Positions 24,593 to 38,000 of a stretch of DNA of 64,000 nucleotides are shown in pieces. A program made the position numbers and the translations under genes. Each line of letters starts with the position of its first letter. Positions within the stretch are counted from its first letter, which is position 1. The DNA is from Triops longicaudatus. Lineage: Eukaryota; Arthropoda; Branchiopoda; Notostraca; Triopsidae. The notes beneath the pieces were generated by a model, which was given only the letters and a program-made list of their open reading frames with translations, searched no databases and had not been told where the DNA came from. The stretch covers positions 930,001 to 994,000 of the forward strand of contig JAGQDJ010000023.1 of NCBI GenBank assembly GCA_022885665.1, given 5' to 3'.

Positions 24593-27020
24593 GGTGTTAC
24601 ATGTAAAGTACCCGTAGATGATCTGATCTTCCTCCCTCAGACGTTTAGGGCTATACTGATCTAAAAAGCTTCGTGAACTCCATTTATTACGTCGGTTCCT
24701 ACCGTGTGATAAGGTCTTCTCCTAAAAGCGAACTTCGGTCAGCCTGAGCTTACTTCAAGCATAGATATACTTGTCCTCGGATTTCCCATTTTCCAGATAG
24801 TTTTTCCTATCGCCCTAAATTGCACGGAGTTTAATAATGTAGTAGAACCTTACTAATGCAAATAACGAAGGTCTCGCTTCTGGCTTTCCTATCTCCCTGC
24901 TAAATTTCTATGCTCAAACATACAGTGCCATGCGGACTTGTATTGTGACAAAGGGCCACACTGACTGACTAACCGTTCCCATATCCTTTATCTCTTGCTT
25001 TACTTCGTTACTACGCTTATTTCGTTGTCGGTGTATTTCGTGAGGTAGCGATGATTTATGAAGTTATTAGCACGTAACTTACGTAAAAGGACTTAAACAA
25101 GGATTATAATTAGAAGAACACACATCCCACCCAGAAGCAGGAAATGTTTCGCACCATTTAGTTTTCCATTTTCTTGGACATAAGCATTTGCATGGAACAG
25201 ACATTAATTTCAGAAGAAATTTTAAGGAAAAGTATTCACTTCAAGGTTCACTTTCTGGGCGTGACGGCCAACCTGGCAAAGAATTTTCGGAGATTAACAA
25301 TGTTTTCCAATTGTGTAAATTCTGGCAATGTGGACTATACTAACAAATGAAGTGGCTAGCAAAGGAGTCTCAACCAGAGTATTAGTTTGCTATTTTACGT
25401 AAGGTTACTTTTCGAGGCCTTCTAAACACTTTTATAAGGGCTATGTAACAAATAGGGTAGAAAATGTACAAACTAGCTCCTAAAAATAGAATCTTCCATG
25501 ACCCTTTAAACTTTCGTTTAATCTTAATCGTTATTCAAAAGAGTTATGTTTACACTTACGTCTAGCCAGTATCTGTCTTTGGAGTATCCATTATCGAGTA
25601 CAAAGTCCGAGTCGTTATTGTTCCAAAGAAAATTGATCGGTTCCATCTCTTGGAGGTGTAGATGCACAACTTGAATAGGAACCTACTCACTTTCTTTTCG
25701 ACCGATACAACTCGACTAAAGGGATGATAGTGCAAAGAGGTTCAAATAGAGTTAATGGCAACGTTTAGCCTACGACATTTTTGGCTTATCCATCTCGCAG
25801 AATCGGAGAAAAGTTTCCCTTTGTAAACAGTCTAAACAAATACGTATTCCAAAACTTCTATAGTATAGCTGTGTCGTGTCGACTCCCACCTTACGTTAGC
25901 TTCACCTTACGCAGAAGTCGTCACAACCGTAGCAACGACGAAGGAAGTTGCGCTCGTCTTATTTGAATTTGGGGCGGAAAAACACTTCAATTTATATTTC
26001 TTGTAATCTGCATTATTGTAAACATAGTGCAGTATTGTCTTACGGTCTAAGGCACTACAGGAGTAAACAAAAGAATGAATCTGTTTTGTGAAATAATGTG
26101 TTGCATAGTATAGAACGGAGTCTGACAAAAGTTTTGATTCCGTTTTTTTTTTTTCTTTTCTTACAGTAAGCCGGACTCGAAACTGCATTAAGAAAACATC
26201 TTAAAATATATAACGGATACAACAAAATAACGATGCAGAAATACTGCCTTAATTGTAGAACGTTGTGACATTAGATACTACATCGACAGCTTTTTTGTTA
26301 GTGTTTTAACTAAACTATAGACCGATAATATTATTTACTAGACTGGCACCTGTTTGAGCTGTAGAAAAGCTGTTACTTTTTTAGACTTAACCGATGAATA
26401 AGACTACAAGCTATAGAGTTTCCTTTTTTTCTTTTGCCATCGCCTTAATCCGTAACTGGTGGATAAGTTAAGAAAATTGTAAATTGTATGCCTTACATGG
26501 AACCTTATATTTGGTTTAGCTTTCGGGTCCTCGAAAAGAAAAATGGAGAATGAAGACAAATCAGTCACTTACTTGTCAAGGAAACAGCTAGTTTCAGACT
26601 AATTTTACTTTTCTTAGTTGCAGTCTATATTTTTGTGCAACCTTTTCAGTAATAGGCTTCGGCCTACAGTGGTATAAAAAATACAACTTTTTAGCCAGGT
26701 AGTTACCGTTGTTTGGCGATATGCTTGGATTAATTGCAAAAGAGAGAAAGTCTAACACCCTCAGTTTTGTGCCCGTTGTCCTCAGTTTCGTCGTCCACCT
26801 TGTTCTCGATCCCATTCACTTACGGAGATTTGCAAGAATACGAACAAGAGATGCAATGTATTTTCTTATGAATGTACACAATAACGGTGCCCGTAGAAGA
26901 AGCGCATTTAGTGGGCCAAGCACGGAATGATAATACAAGCTTTTTCTAACTCCTCTTTTGAATTGCAAGGCTAGTTAAATAATTTGTTTAATACAGGTTA
27001 GTAACCAGGAAATGGGTAAT
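24593..27020. other. Intergenic, no supported gene
   Basis: About 2.4 kb of AT-rich sequence upstream of PAPSS and downstream of the bHLH gene. The short ORFs (for example minus 25907-26188 and plus 26709-26930) have no recognisable motif or splice context. Confidence 0.55.
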
Positions 27021-27512
27021 TCATGGAACAATCGAAGTCCAGGAATAATTGGATACAGAAGAATTTTCTTCGTCATTGTCTAGCAAGGTGTTGCGAAGTT
27101 GCACATCGTCATGACAAGTGTTGGCCGTTGCGGAAACAAGCTGGGATAACGTCCATATGTAGTTTCTAGCTAGGCGTAATGTTTCAATTTTCGTTAGGCG
27201 AGTTTCGTTGGGCACTTTTGGTAAAATCTGCTGCAGTCGGAATAAAGCTTCGTTCAGAGTTTGCATTCGACAGCGCTCGCGTCCATTGGCTCTCAAGCGG
27301 CGGTGCATTGCTATTTCCGGTTTTAAAACTTTTGACCCTTGGTTTGGCTTGTTGCGACTTGTCTGCCGAAATTTTACGCTTTTCGAGCGCAGATTGTGGG
27401 CAGCAAACTCGCTAGGACTCCATGCCCTATCTTCTTCACAAAATCTCTCGATTTGGTTGCCGTTCGTCACAGTGGACTGGACCAAGCTGGACTGTATATG
27501 ACTGTTAGCCAT
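27021..27512 (-). CDS. Neurogenin/NeuroD-type bHLH transcription factor (intronless)
   Basis: A 163-residue protein in one exon, from ATG at 27512 (MANSHIQSS) to TGA at 27021. The bHLH domain is at about residues 71-125: basic region RRLRANGRERCRMQ, helix 1 LNEALFRLQQILP, loop KVPNETR, helix 2 LTKIETLRLARNYIWTLSQL. The LTKIETLR and NYIW signatures place it in the atonal superfamily near neurogenin (Drosophila tap) and NeuroD, which specify neural precursors and normally bind E-boxes as heterodimers with Daughterless/E proteins. The Arg-Glu-Arg core that contacts the E-box is kept, but two usually conserved positions differ: Gly77 (normally Ala or Asp) and Cys81 (normally Asn or Arg). The open frame extends upstream to a GTG at 27545, but without an ATG. 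It could be a divergent tap ortholog or a lineage-specific duplicate. Confidence 0.85.
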   Translation of the reverse strand: MANSHIQSSLVQSTVTNGNQIERFCEEDRAWSPSEFAAHNLRSKSVKFRQTSRNKPNQGSKVLKPEIAMHRRLRANGRERCRMQTLNEALFRLQQILPKVPNETRLTKIETLRLARNYIWTLSQLVSATANTCHDDVQLRNTLLDNDEENSSVSNYSWTSIVP

Positions 27513-30207
27513 TTCTTCGGAAGCAATCTTTGATTGCAGAAGCACCGCTGGAACTACGTTATTCTACAATGTTTGCACTTATGCTTCGTTTGCAGTCAAT
27601 TTATAGTGCGCACAGCTTCACAAATAGAGCGCTTTTATCACCAAGGCGAGAAAATCCGCACAATAACTTCTAAAGTGAGCGATAAATGGAATGAGCGATG
27701 CGTTTCATTCGAAGATTTTTACAAGTTTACCTGTTACGAAATTCCAGAATGTACGATTCAGAATAGTCAGAAGCAACCACTGATTTCGTACCGACAAAGA
27801 GTTTTAGGACTGCTTTCTGCGACGAACGAATTTGAATGGTTGACACCTCCGACATCAAACCCCCATTTTAACCCTTATCAGTGAGCCAACCCTCCTTATT
27901 TTACTTAGCTTGTTTTTGTTGAGGCTTTTGCTTGGTCAAATAAGGCCACAAAATACTCCTGTTCGTCTACAAGTACTGCATTTTCCCACCGCACGATTTT
28001 ACGACACTGGTGTTTGACTACAATAAAAGTAGGGTGAATTCACGCTCAAGTTAAAGGTTCACCGTTCAACACGTGTCTTTGCTTTTTAACGATTTTCCCA
28101 CGAAAGTGGCTGGTATCCACCACCATATCAGCGAGTCCAAAAACAGAAGGGGATTTCTATAATCGTCCTTCTCACATACCACTCCACACTCTTTACCGAA
28201 AAGTAGGGGGATAAAAAATATGCTCATGACCCACATGCACTTCAGATACTACAGCTACGAAGAAGAGACATGGCTCTGAAGTAGCCCATTTTGGACGATG
28301 TCGTTTTGCACCGAAGGTTGTTATTATGCACTTAGCTCCAAGTGCAAGTGAGCGGGCTCCTTTTTACCGACATATAAGATGTATCTTTGTCGGTTTTGAA
28401 CCAGGAAAGAAATATCTTTACAGAAAAACGACGAATCTGCTGTAGGTACCCCACCTCGCACCAGTTATTACCATAAATATTGTTAGTTTTCTACGTATAG
28501 GAGGAAGCTAAGGAATGCTATTTCTCTTCTCTTAGTTTAAGGAAATTCATGTACGCACAGTAACGTCATGTACAAAAGGCGCTTTCAAGCATAGTGTCCT
28601 TTACTTAATTTTAACATTGTCTGACTAGGTGCATACGCCTAACTTTTGAAACTATGTAAGAAAGATAGATGGTCAAACACGTATGAAAGGAACATCTGTC
28701 ATTCTCCTTATGTAGTTTTAAAATCAAGTTGAAAGATAGCCGTGACAGGGGTGGAACTTCCGTTACTGTAATAGCCACGTGCAAGGTGTTACGTTAGGTA
28801 TTACTAACATTGTACATCTTTCGTAGATGTAACCTACACCCTTACTCCATAAGATACGACACGACCGTGTGTTTCTATATAAAGAGATTTTATTATAGAT
28901 AAAAGCCGAACATTCTTATAATTTATCGTAAGCTTTCATAAGTCGTACTTTGATATTTGTGATACAACCCTACAATGAAAATAATAATTAAGATAATAAT
29001 TATTGATTATATTAATAATTGTAACTAACTACTGGTTTTCTTGCCTTTGTACGTGAAAGTTTGACTTTGTGCGTATTACTCGAATGCAACTTGAAATATT
29101 GGAATAAACACTGTACAAGGGCGCAATTGGAGGAGCATGAAAACTGACATAAAAAAAAAACATGAACACCTTTAAGTAAATTTCCGATGGAATGTTGCCC
29201 TGTTGTTAAACATGGCAGACTCATTTATGACCAGTAATTAATTAATTATGGGAATCTTAGCGTTCACATTAAAGGAACAAATTAAGAATACAGAGTACCT
29301 GCTTCGGATGATTTTTTTCTGGGACATCTATCTTCTACGACGAGGCTAGACACTTAACTATAATACAGCAGAAATTTAGGACTCACTTCAGTAATTTATT
29401 AGCATTTTCCAGTTACGTGGAACATGGCGCATGTTCTGCATGATTGCTTGATAAAACTGTTTGTTGAAACCCTTCCTAAAAAAAGGTAACCGCTCAGGTT
29501 TTTTTATGATTCTAAGGTTTGTAATAATTGTAAGACTGAAAAAGAAAACACTCCCAAGAACATTAGTCTAAAAGTTCTTATGCGTAATCAGTTAAACATG
29601 TTCGTAGGATTCATATCGCTTATGAATATTTGCTTACTTGCTCAACGCTTCGCAAGGCTAAATTAAGATGTCTGGAAACTTAATTAGACCTTTTGCGAAG
29701 ATGTGGTCATATTATTTTATTCTAAAGGGTAGTTTCGAAATGTAGTCGTGGCTCTCAAATTCAAGGAATAAGCTCTGGTATTATGGTGATGTAAATGGCC
29801 CTCAATATTCGTCACCTTGGGCTTTGTTTTAATATGCGAGATGTAGCGGAAGGAGGTGTGGCTTAAGGGTAACAAATGCGGTTTGGTAGTCTCTCAAGGT
29901 GAATCCAACAGAAGAAGTATGGAAAGGTAAGAGAATGAGAGAAGCCAGAAAGGTACGTGGCAGAAAACCATGAAATCCTTCAGGTTCCATCCCCTGGGGC
30001 TACCTGTGGCTCCTTCTATTTTGTGTATGTCTCAGAGTTAGTTGATGATGGTTCTTCTTCCTACCAATGTGATCAAGCTTTGCTGTTGTTAGTGATTATG
30101 TATTTTGCTTTTGTTTATTAACTAAGAGTGAAGAGAAAGTTTTAAAGCAACACGCCTGGAAGAACAGGTGTGGCTGTTTGCGAATCTAGGACGGCGGACA
30201 TCCCAGA
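27513..30207. other. Intergenic, no firmly supported gene
   Basis: About 2.7 kb before the cadherin start. A plus-strand open frame ending at 27884 (see findings) is the only part with protein-like composition. 28,970-29,030 is very AT-rich. The cadherin promoter should lie at the right end, but no TATA box stands out. Confidence 0.5.
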
Positions 30208-33200
30208 ATGCACTTTAGGATTACAGTATTGTGCGTTATTTTCGTGCGTGTCAACTGTGTAGTTGGGCAAAATGGAGAAACAACAAATTTACCTCCGAAG
30301 TTTTCACCTGGAGGAGACATGCAGGATTTTTCGATACCAGAAAATACACCTCCTGGGACATCCATTTACAAACTGAAAGGTGCGGACCCTGAAGGCTCCA
30401 GGTTAGCGTATAGTATTAGTGGGGATTACCTAAGCGTTCAGAGAAACACAGGCATTGTAACGCTTATTAAACCACTGGATCGTGAAACACAGAATTTCCT
30501 CGAAGTTATTATCAGTATAACAGGTACCGTCTACTTTTATCATAAAATTGCGTGTATAGTTTTCGTCATCCATACAGATGAAAAGGGTTCGAATGCGGAA
30601 CCCAACACAGTTAGTCTGAGACGCGAAATTCCCATCTTGGATTCCAACGATAATGCTCCTGTATTTGTTGGAAAGCCTTTCAGAGCTAACGTGTCTGAAG
30701 CTACCCCTGTTGGAAGTAGATTCTTCACGCTCGAAAAAATTACAGACGCAGATGACGGTCCTAACGCCGAAATCAAGCTAACTTGTATCAACGAGGTAAA
30801 CAGATTTAGTGTAAGCCATGTTCCATTTTACTTAGCCCGATAAAAACCTAAGACCTTTGCTCCTCGGCAAACAAAATAACACAGAGTGGTCAGCCACACG
30901 TTAAGTCTCAGGCCAAAGTACAAACTTTATTCTGGGAAGTTCTCGTTACACCAAGTCTGGTTTCCATTTATTCTCAAAATTACTACTAAATATCAAATAA
31001 ATTATGTAGTATTTTTACGCTGGGTTCACAGGGTCCATGAATCTCTTCTTGTAATGCGGAAGGTCAATTTGTGGAATTCTTGCTGATTCTATTTGAACAC
31101 CTGTCAGTTGATGTATTTTTTGGAAAATTTATTAATGTCGATAAGCAATTATGCTTCGATGTACTTCAAACAGATTATTCTGCAAGCAAGTGGATCTAGT
31201 ATATTTGATGCATGTCTACACATAATATTTAACAACAGTTTGCCGACTGAATTTGTCTATTTTATCGTAGTATTGAATTGCTTAATAATCTTGTGAGATT
31301 ATTGCTATCGTAGAGGGTCGTGTATTATCGATAACGTTTTTAAACGGACAGGGAGTGGAAGGGTTTTAAGAGTAATTCTTTATTTTTCTTAGACCAGGGA
31401 GCCCGTCAAAGGACGGGCAACAAAAAATTTAGATCAGACTCATCAGTTGCTCCCCTCCACGGAAATCTTTAGTAAAAGGCGAAAGATTTATCCGTATATT
31501 GAAGGGAAGCCAGAGTTATCTGCACCTCGGTGCAACCAAGCTCATGTAGTAATGAATGTATATGTAGCTCTCTTAGTACAAGGTTGGTATATTTTATATT
31601 TTCCGAAAGTTTAAGCAAAAGAAATCGAAATTAGCTTTATATGTATGAAATTTACTAATCAAAACTAACATTACTGTTGTAAAATATTTAGATTTAGCAT
31701 ACTATTTTTTAAGAAAAATGATTCTGAAGACTTTTTGTCTTAGCTACCGAGCAGGGAAGCTCGCGTAGCCCTGAGGCATCAACGGGCGATGCCTAGGTAC
31801 AACAAAAGGTGTCGAGATCTTCTTTTTCCTGCCCACGAATATAGTTACAGTCTCTGAATTGCTGTATAACTTGCACTTTTATTAACTGATCGGCAGATAA
31901 GCCCTTTGGCTTGCGAGCGTTTCCACGTAGCAGCTGAACGTCGTGGTAACGGTAACTATGTGGGTGCAGTTTCCACGAAAATGGCCTTGGACTACGACAA
32001 CGGAGCTCCTAAGCAGTATGTTATGGTTGTAAGAGCAGAGGATGCAGCTATTCCACCGGAACCTCGTTTGTCAACTACTGCAACGATTTACATTGACGTC
32101 GGTGACGTTCCTGACGAAAAGCCAATCTTTGAAAGCAGCCCTTACGTGAAATTTATCCCGGAAAACAGCTCACCTGTATATTTTTTTAAGAGGAAGAAAA
32201 TTTTTGAGTATTGCTATACAGCCTTTTTTTCGCTGTAGGGTACGCAAGTTTTGTCTGTTCGAGTCATGGATGGCGATTTAGGGAATTTGCGAGATTTGAA
32301 TGTGACGCTATTAGAGGACGACAAAGGTTATTTTCGAATATTGAGTATTGACAAGAACGACGGGATTTTCGTTGCGAATATCGTCACTTCGGATATTACG
32401 TTGGATCGTGAAGATCGCAGCATTATGAACCAGGGCGAGCGATACAGTTTTAAGATTAAGGTATGTGAGCATTACTATTTAGCATCTTTGTCTTTTAAAC
32501 AGCGACTTCATTAGGCTGTCGAGCTGGATGCAAACGGCAAAGAAACGCCCGATTTCTCTACGGCCGATGTAACTATACTGGTGAAAGACGTGAATGATCA
32601 CGCGCCTTTGTTTGACAAAACACATTATGCTGTAACCATTCCCGAAAATATAAGTAGGCTGTTATCAGTTACTGCTCCGCGTCATTGTAACATTGTTTGT
32701 TTTTCCCCCTGTATAGAGAATGGCAACGCAATTCCTGGATTAGATATTCTCGTGAGAGACAATGATACTGCCAAGCACGCGAGGTTTGACTTATCACTCG
32801 AAAATGACGAAAATGCGGAAGATGCGTTCGTTGTTTACCCAACTTCTGCAGTGGGTCAAGCGCCTGTAACAATCCAGGTCAAAGATAATAGCAAGTTGGA
32901 CTACGAGGACCCTGATATGCGAGAATTGGTGGTCCGTATTGTCGCTACGCAAGGAGAAGAGTTCAGCTCAACGGCGACGGTCACCATTATATTGCAAGAT
33001 GCTAATGATAATGCGCCTGTGTTTCCATCACCGGTTTTTCGTTACAAGGTTTGCTTAGACTCCAAATGAGTTGAAACTGTGTGATCAACACAACTTGTCT
33101 GTCTTTGTTGTAGGTTTCCGAATCAGCTCAAGGCAACTACCTAATCACACGATTAGAAGCTACCGATGCTGACAGCGGAATCTTTGGAGAAGTACGCTAC

Positions 33201-34968
33201 AGCTTACGGGGCTTTGGAGCCGAAAAATTCGTTGTTAACGAAACTTCTGGCGATTTATTTGTCGGGAATTGTGGAATCGAACCTTGCTTAGATTACGAAA
33301 CTCAGACCAGTTACAGTCTCATTTACGTAGCTACAGATGGAGGTGGCTTAGTTACCAATGTTATAGTAAACTTGGATGTTGAAGACGTGAACGACAATCC
33401 ACCCGTGTTTGACAAACCTGAATACCGCCGTATAGTCAGCAATGGTGCTACGCGTCTTGATCCACCTCTCCAAGTCCATGTAAGTTGTTTATTAATCTAG
33501 CTACCTGGAATTCACGGTACCTCTTTAAAGGCTCAAGATAAAGACTACCAAGATCGGGTACTTTACTACATAGAGGCCGGTAATACACCGGACGGATTGT
33601 TCGCTATAGATCCTGAAACCGGTATTCTCGAAATCTTACGCCCTATAAACATTTCGGAAACCAAAGCCAGCCGCTACAACTTGACAGTAGTAAGCAAAGA
33701 TTCAGGATCGCCTCCTCTGTCTTCTGAAACGCACATTGTTTTGAGTGTTGGATTTGACGGGAATGAAGCTCCGTCATTTTCACAGACCACTTACGAAGGT
33801 GTCATACCTGAAGATGCGCCACATGGGACTACGGTCCTGCAGGTAAACTTGAATTCGTTAAGTGACAGTGAACCATTGTATGTAATCAAATCCGTTAATA
33901 GGTGGAAGCAAGTGACCCGGATGGATCCAATCTGGAATTGCGCTATTTCCTTGTTGGATCAAGTAAAGACCACTTTTCGATGCACAATCGCACAGGCGTC
34001 ATCACTGTGACCCCTGAGGCTCGATTACAGTTGGAGACTGAGGACAAAGAATTCCAGTTGTTAATTCATGCCGTCGACAACGGCAAACCGCACCCTCAAA
34101 CAGCCACCGCTACTGTAATCGTTAAGGTAGAGCAGCTTCTAACTTTCTGTAATAAGACAGGATCAATTTTTGTTGTTGTTATTGTTTTGTTTTTAGATTG
34201 AAGATGTGAATAATAAGAAACCTGAATTCGACCAGACATTGTATGTTCACCATGTCGCAGAAGTTACGCCAGTAGGACAGGAACTTTTCGCGGTCACAGC
34301 AACGGATCCCGATTCGCAAGCCATCCTTCGATACGCTCTCTCGGGTCCTTATGTCGTGTGGGATAAATCCGGCTTCCGTCACGAAGAGAATCTATTGCAA
34401 TATTTTACGTATGAAAGATTTGTTTCAACCCAAAAGTGCAAGTTTTAATGTTGATCTATTCAGGATTAATGAAACAACCGGTGTGGTAAAGTTGGCCGAA
34501 GCGTTGAACCACCATTCTGCCGCTAGCATAGATTTCCATGTCCGCGTTATGGATGTCAATGCTACGGACAAATTTCCCAATCAGACAGCTTTGAGTAAGT
34601 TGAGGTATTCTGTACTAACGTGTTATAGGTGTAAAATTTCTTTGTAGGTGATGTCACCGTCTACGTTCAGGCGCATAATGACTTAGAACCAATATTTAAC
34701 CCGCCCTGGTCTCCTGCCCATCCTGTTCTTAAAGAGCAAACTAACGAAGAGCAAGAGCCTGGCATGCTTATAGTGGGCCTACAAGCTCATGATCCTGTGA
34801 CTGGTTACCTTATTAGCAAATATGAACTAGTCAGCGAACCGGAGAATATTGCTTTGGAATACGTTGATTTAAATACCGTCACGGGTGAAGTTGCGTTCAA
34901 AAAGCGTATCGACTTTGAAGCCCTCGATAATAAGGTTCATATTCTGCTACTTTCTAGTAGTTTGAGAT

Positions 34969-35005
<37 letters not shown>

Positions 35006-38000
35006 GAAGTTATCTCTTTCTTTCGAAGTTTCTGCTTGTTCGTAATCTTTGGTTAAGGTAAGAGGCGATCGGAATCGCATGGGCAATTTCATTATATTCT
35101 TCAGTTGTCATATATTTTCTAAGTGGTAATTGTTTCCATAAAAACGGCGAATACTTTTGGAACGCATATGCTAAATCGCTGTTGTTGTCGTTAGACATTG
35201 GAATTCGAAGTGAAAGCCATCGTAGATGAGAGGGTGAGCACGGCCACGTTGCAGTTAACAATCCTTGATGTCAACGACAACAGTCCTGAATTTTCTCAAC
35301 AAGTGAGTTGACGTTCAATTCCATAAAAAAGAATTTTGCATTGTGTTTTGTATTTCATGTTTGTTTGTTTTTTTTTCCCTAGGAGTACCGTCAGAAAGTA
35401 ATGGAAAATGTCCGTTACCCTGAGCCAGTATTTACCGTTTCAGCAACTGACAAGGACTCCGGTCCATACGGAGAGATTCGTTACCATTTGACAGGTGATT
35501 TAGCGGACACGTTCCAGGTCCATCCAACTACAGGCGTAGTGACCGTAGCTCCCAACAAAACACTAGACCGTGAGCAACAAGCACAGTATAGCTTCCTCGT
35601 GGTCGCAAAAGACCACCCCAATGGAGGGGATGAACAGAAACACGCCACAGCTTCGGTAACTTTTCTTGTTGATGTGAATTTTTTTAGCTTAATTTGACAT
35701 TTCGCAGGTTGTTATTGAAGTTTTGGACTTAAACGATAACGCGCCCGTTTTCACGCTAGCTTCCTATTCTGCTGTTGTTCCAGAAAACGCACCGCTAGAT
35801 TTGAGCGTCACCAAATTAATCGCAACCGATCGTGACGAAGGAACAGGAGGCGAAGTGGAATATTTACTCATAAGCGAAGACAAGCTGAAAGGTACTCATA
35901 CTGATAGACAACAGGATGAGTACGAGACCTACATTATACGTTTAGGAAGCTTTAGCGTTGTCGAGAAGACTGGAGAAGTACGTGTAAAAGGGCCCTTAAC
36001 TGGCAAAGGGCGTGCCGAACCATACAAACTGACTGTTCGAGCGCAAGATCTTGGCGAACCTCAGCTCTTTGCGGATGTTGACCTAGTTTTGTATGTTGGA
36101 GATATGACCGCCAATGACGGTATTCCGACGTTTGTTAGGCCTGCTCTAGAAGAGCAAGCCACCATAATGGAGGTATTCATTCATGGAATTTCTGCTGCAG
36201 CTTGAACGTACAAAGTCTTTCTAGGACGCACCGATTGGAAGCTCTGTTTTCCAAGTGATTGCGACTGATCCGGATGATGCCAGTACACCCAATGGAAGGA
36301 TCACCTATAAATTTTTGGACGACGGCATTTTGGGAGCGGATCACACTGCATTTGATATTAGTATGATTACTTGAACATAGAAGGAAACGATTTCATTTTA
36401 TTTTCATAGACAGCGTAACTGGACTGATAACCAATAAAGTGAAGTTAGATCGTGAGACCAAGGCAACTTATTCGTTGATATTGGTTGCCCAGGACCAGGG
36501 CAACCCTGTGCAACAGGCCACTCGAGTTCTAACTGTGATACTGAAAGATGTCGACGACCATTCTCCAAAATTTACTCGAACACAAGTGAGTATTCTCTGT
36601 CAAAATATTTATCTAGTAGACCCACGCGCGTTTTGGAATCTTACACACACAGCAGATGATAATTCATATTGCTGAAAATTGCTAGGCAAGGGATAAGAAC
36701 GGGAAGTGTAATAATTTGTTTCTCTGTCTGGACCTAGTACTCACTATTTTTTCATATTCATTCTAGCATGATGGGCCGCTGCAATTTAGCGTCTTAGAAG
36801 AAGTTGAACCAGGCTGGGAAGTTGATACTCTCAAAGCAGTTGACTTGGATGAAGCGCAAAACGCTCAGATTGAGTACTTGATTACTTGTAAGCTATTCCG
36901 CGTAGATATTTTCGTGGGTTCTTCTCATGCCGTACCTTTTCTGTTTAGATGGTGACGACGCAGGACTGTTTTCCCTTGAAAGAATGCCTGACAATAGTGC
37001 ACGCCTACTAGTCAAAGGTCGGATTGACCACGAGAAGCACGATTCTTTCCTTCTAACAGTTAAATGCTTCAAGCCTTCCGAAAAGCCCTCAGAGTTGCGC
37101 AAAGTCTATAATCCCCAAGTATTTCTATGAAATATTGCTGTTTGTAGAGTATTTTACTATCTCCCTTTCGCAGGATCCTAGTGAAATTCAAGTACGCGTT
37201 TTGGTGAAAGACATCGACGATAATGACCCCGTCTTCCTGAATACGAACATTACTACTGGTGTGCGCCTAAATGCACCGTTGTACACAGAAGTGGCTCGTT
37301 TGGATGCTTTCGATGTCGACTCGGATTCTCCCCCTATTGTTTACAAACTTCTCAATGTAAGCTTCGTCCGAGCAGAACAGGTGGGCTTTACCTTCAGCGA
37401 AGCCAAAATCGACACTTCGGACACCATAAACAAAGCGTTTGCACTGGATTCTGCTACGGGTTCTCTTACTACTCTCATAACTTACGGTCATTTTGTGGGC
37501 GGATACTTCCTGATTTACGTTGCTGCCTCGTCGGGACAAGGTGCTCATTCACGGAAAACCACGGCGACCGTCACAGTAACGTTACCTTTCGTTCACTTTC
37601 GGATAGCAGTAATATCCACTTCTTTCAGGTTTACGTTCTCCGAGACACCGAACTACTCAAGTTTGTTTTCAATAAAACACCCGGCGAAGTCCGCAACGTC
37701 TTGCCCAGTTTTCGTCAAGACATGGAAAAAGCTTTGGAAGTGCCGCTAAGTCTCAACTTATACGAGTCGCAGTTCTACAGTGCAGAAAAAGGCCACATCG
37801 ATTTTACTAGCACAAGTTCGTGTTTCCAAATCGTGGGCAAAGACCATGTTTTCGATTCGAAAGCCACGGAGTTACTTTTGAACCGCGTAAAGAATCCGTC
37901 TTTGAATGGAGTATTCGATAAGTACAAAGTTATTAATGTTGAGGTAAGACTTACTTAAAAGAGAAAGCTGAACTTAAACGACAGTGTCATTTTTCATTGC

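Noticed and set aside
27513..27545. Upstream extension of the bHLH protein
   Set aside because: The first codon would be GTG; the first ATG is at 27512.
34973..35002. A30 tract as the tail of a retrocopy or retroposon
   Set aside because: No upstream coding remnant or target-site duplication is visible in the 260-base intron.
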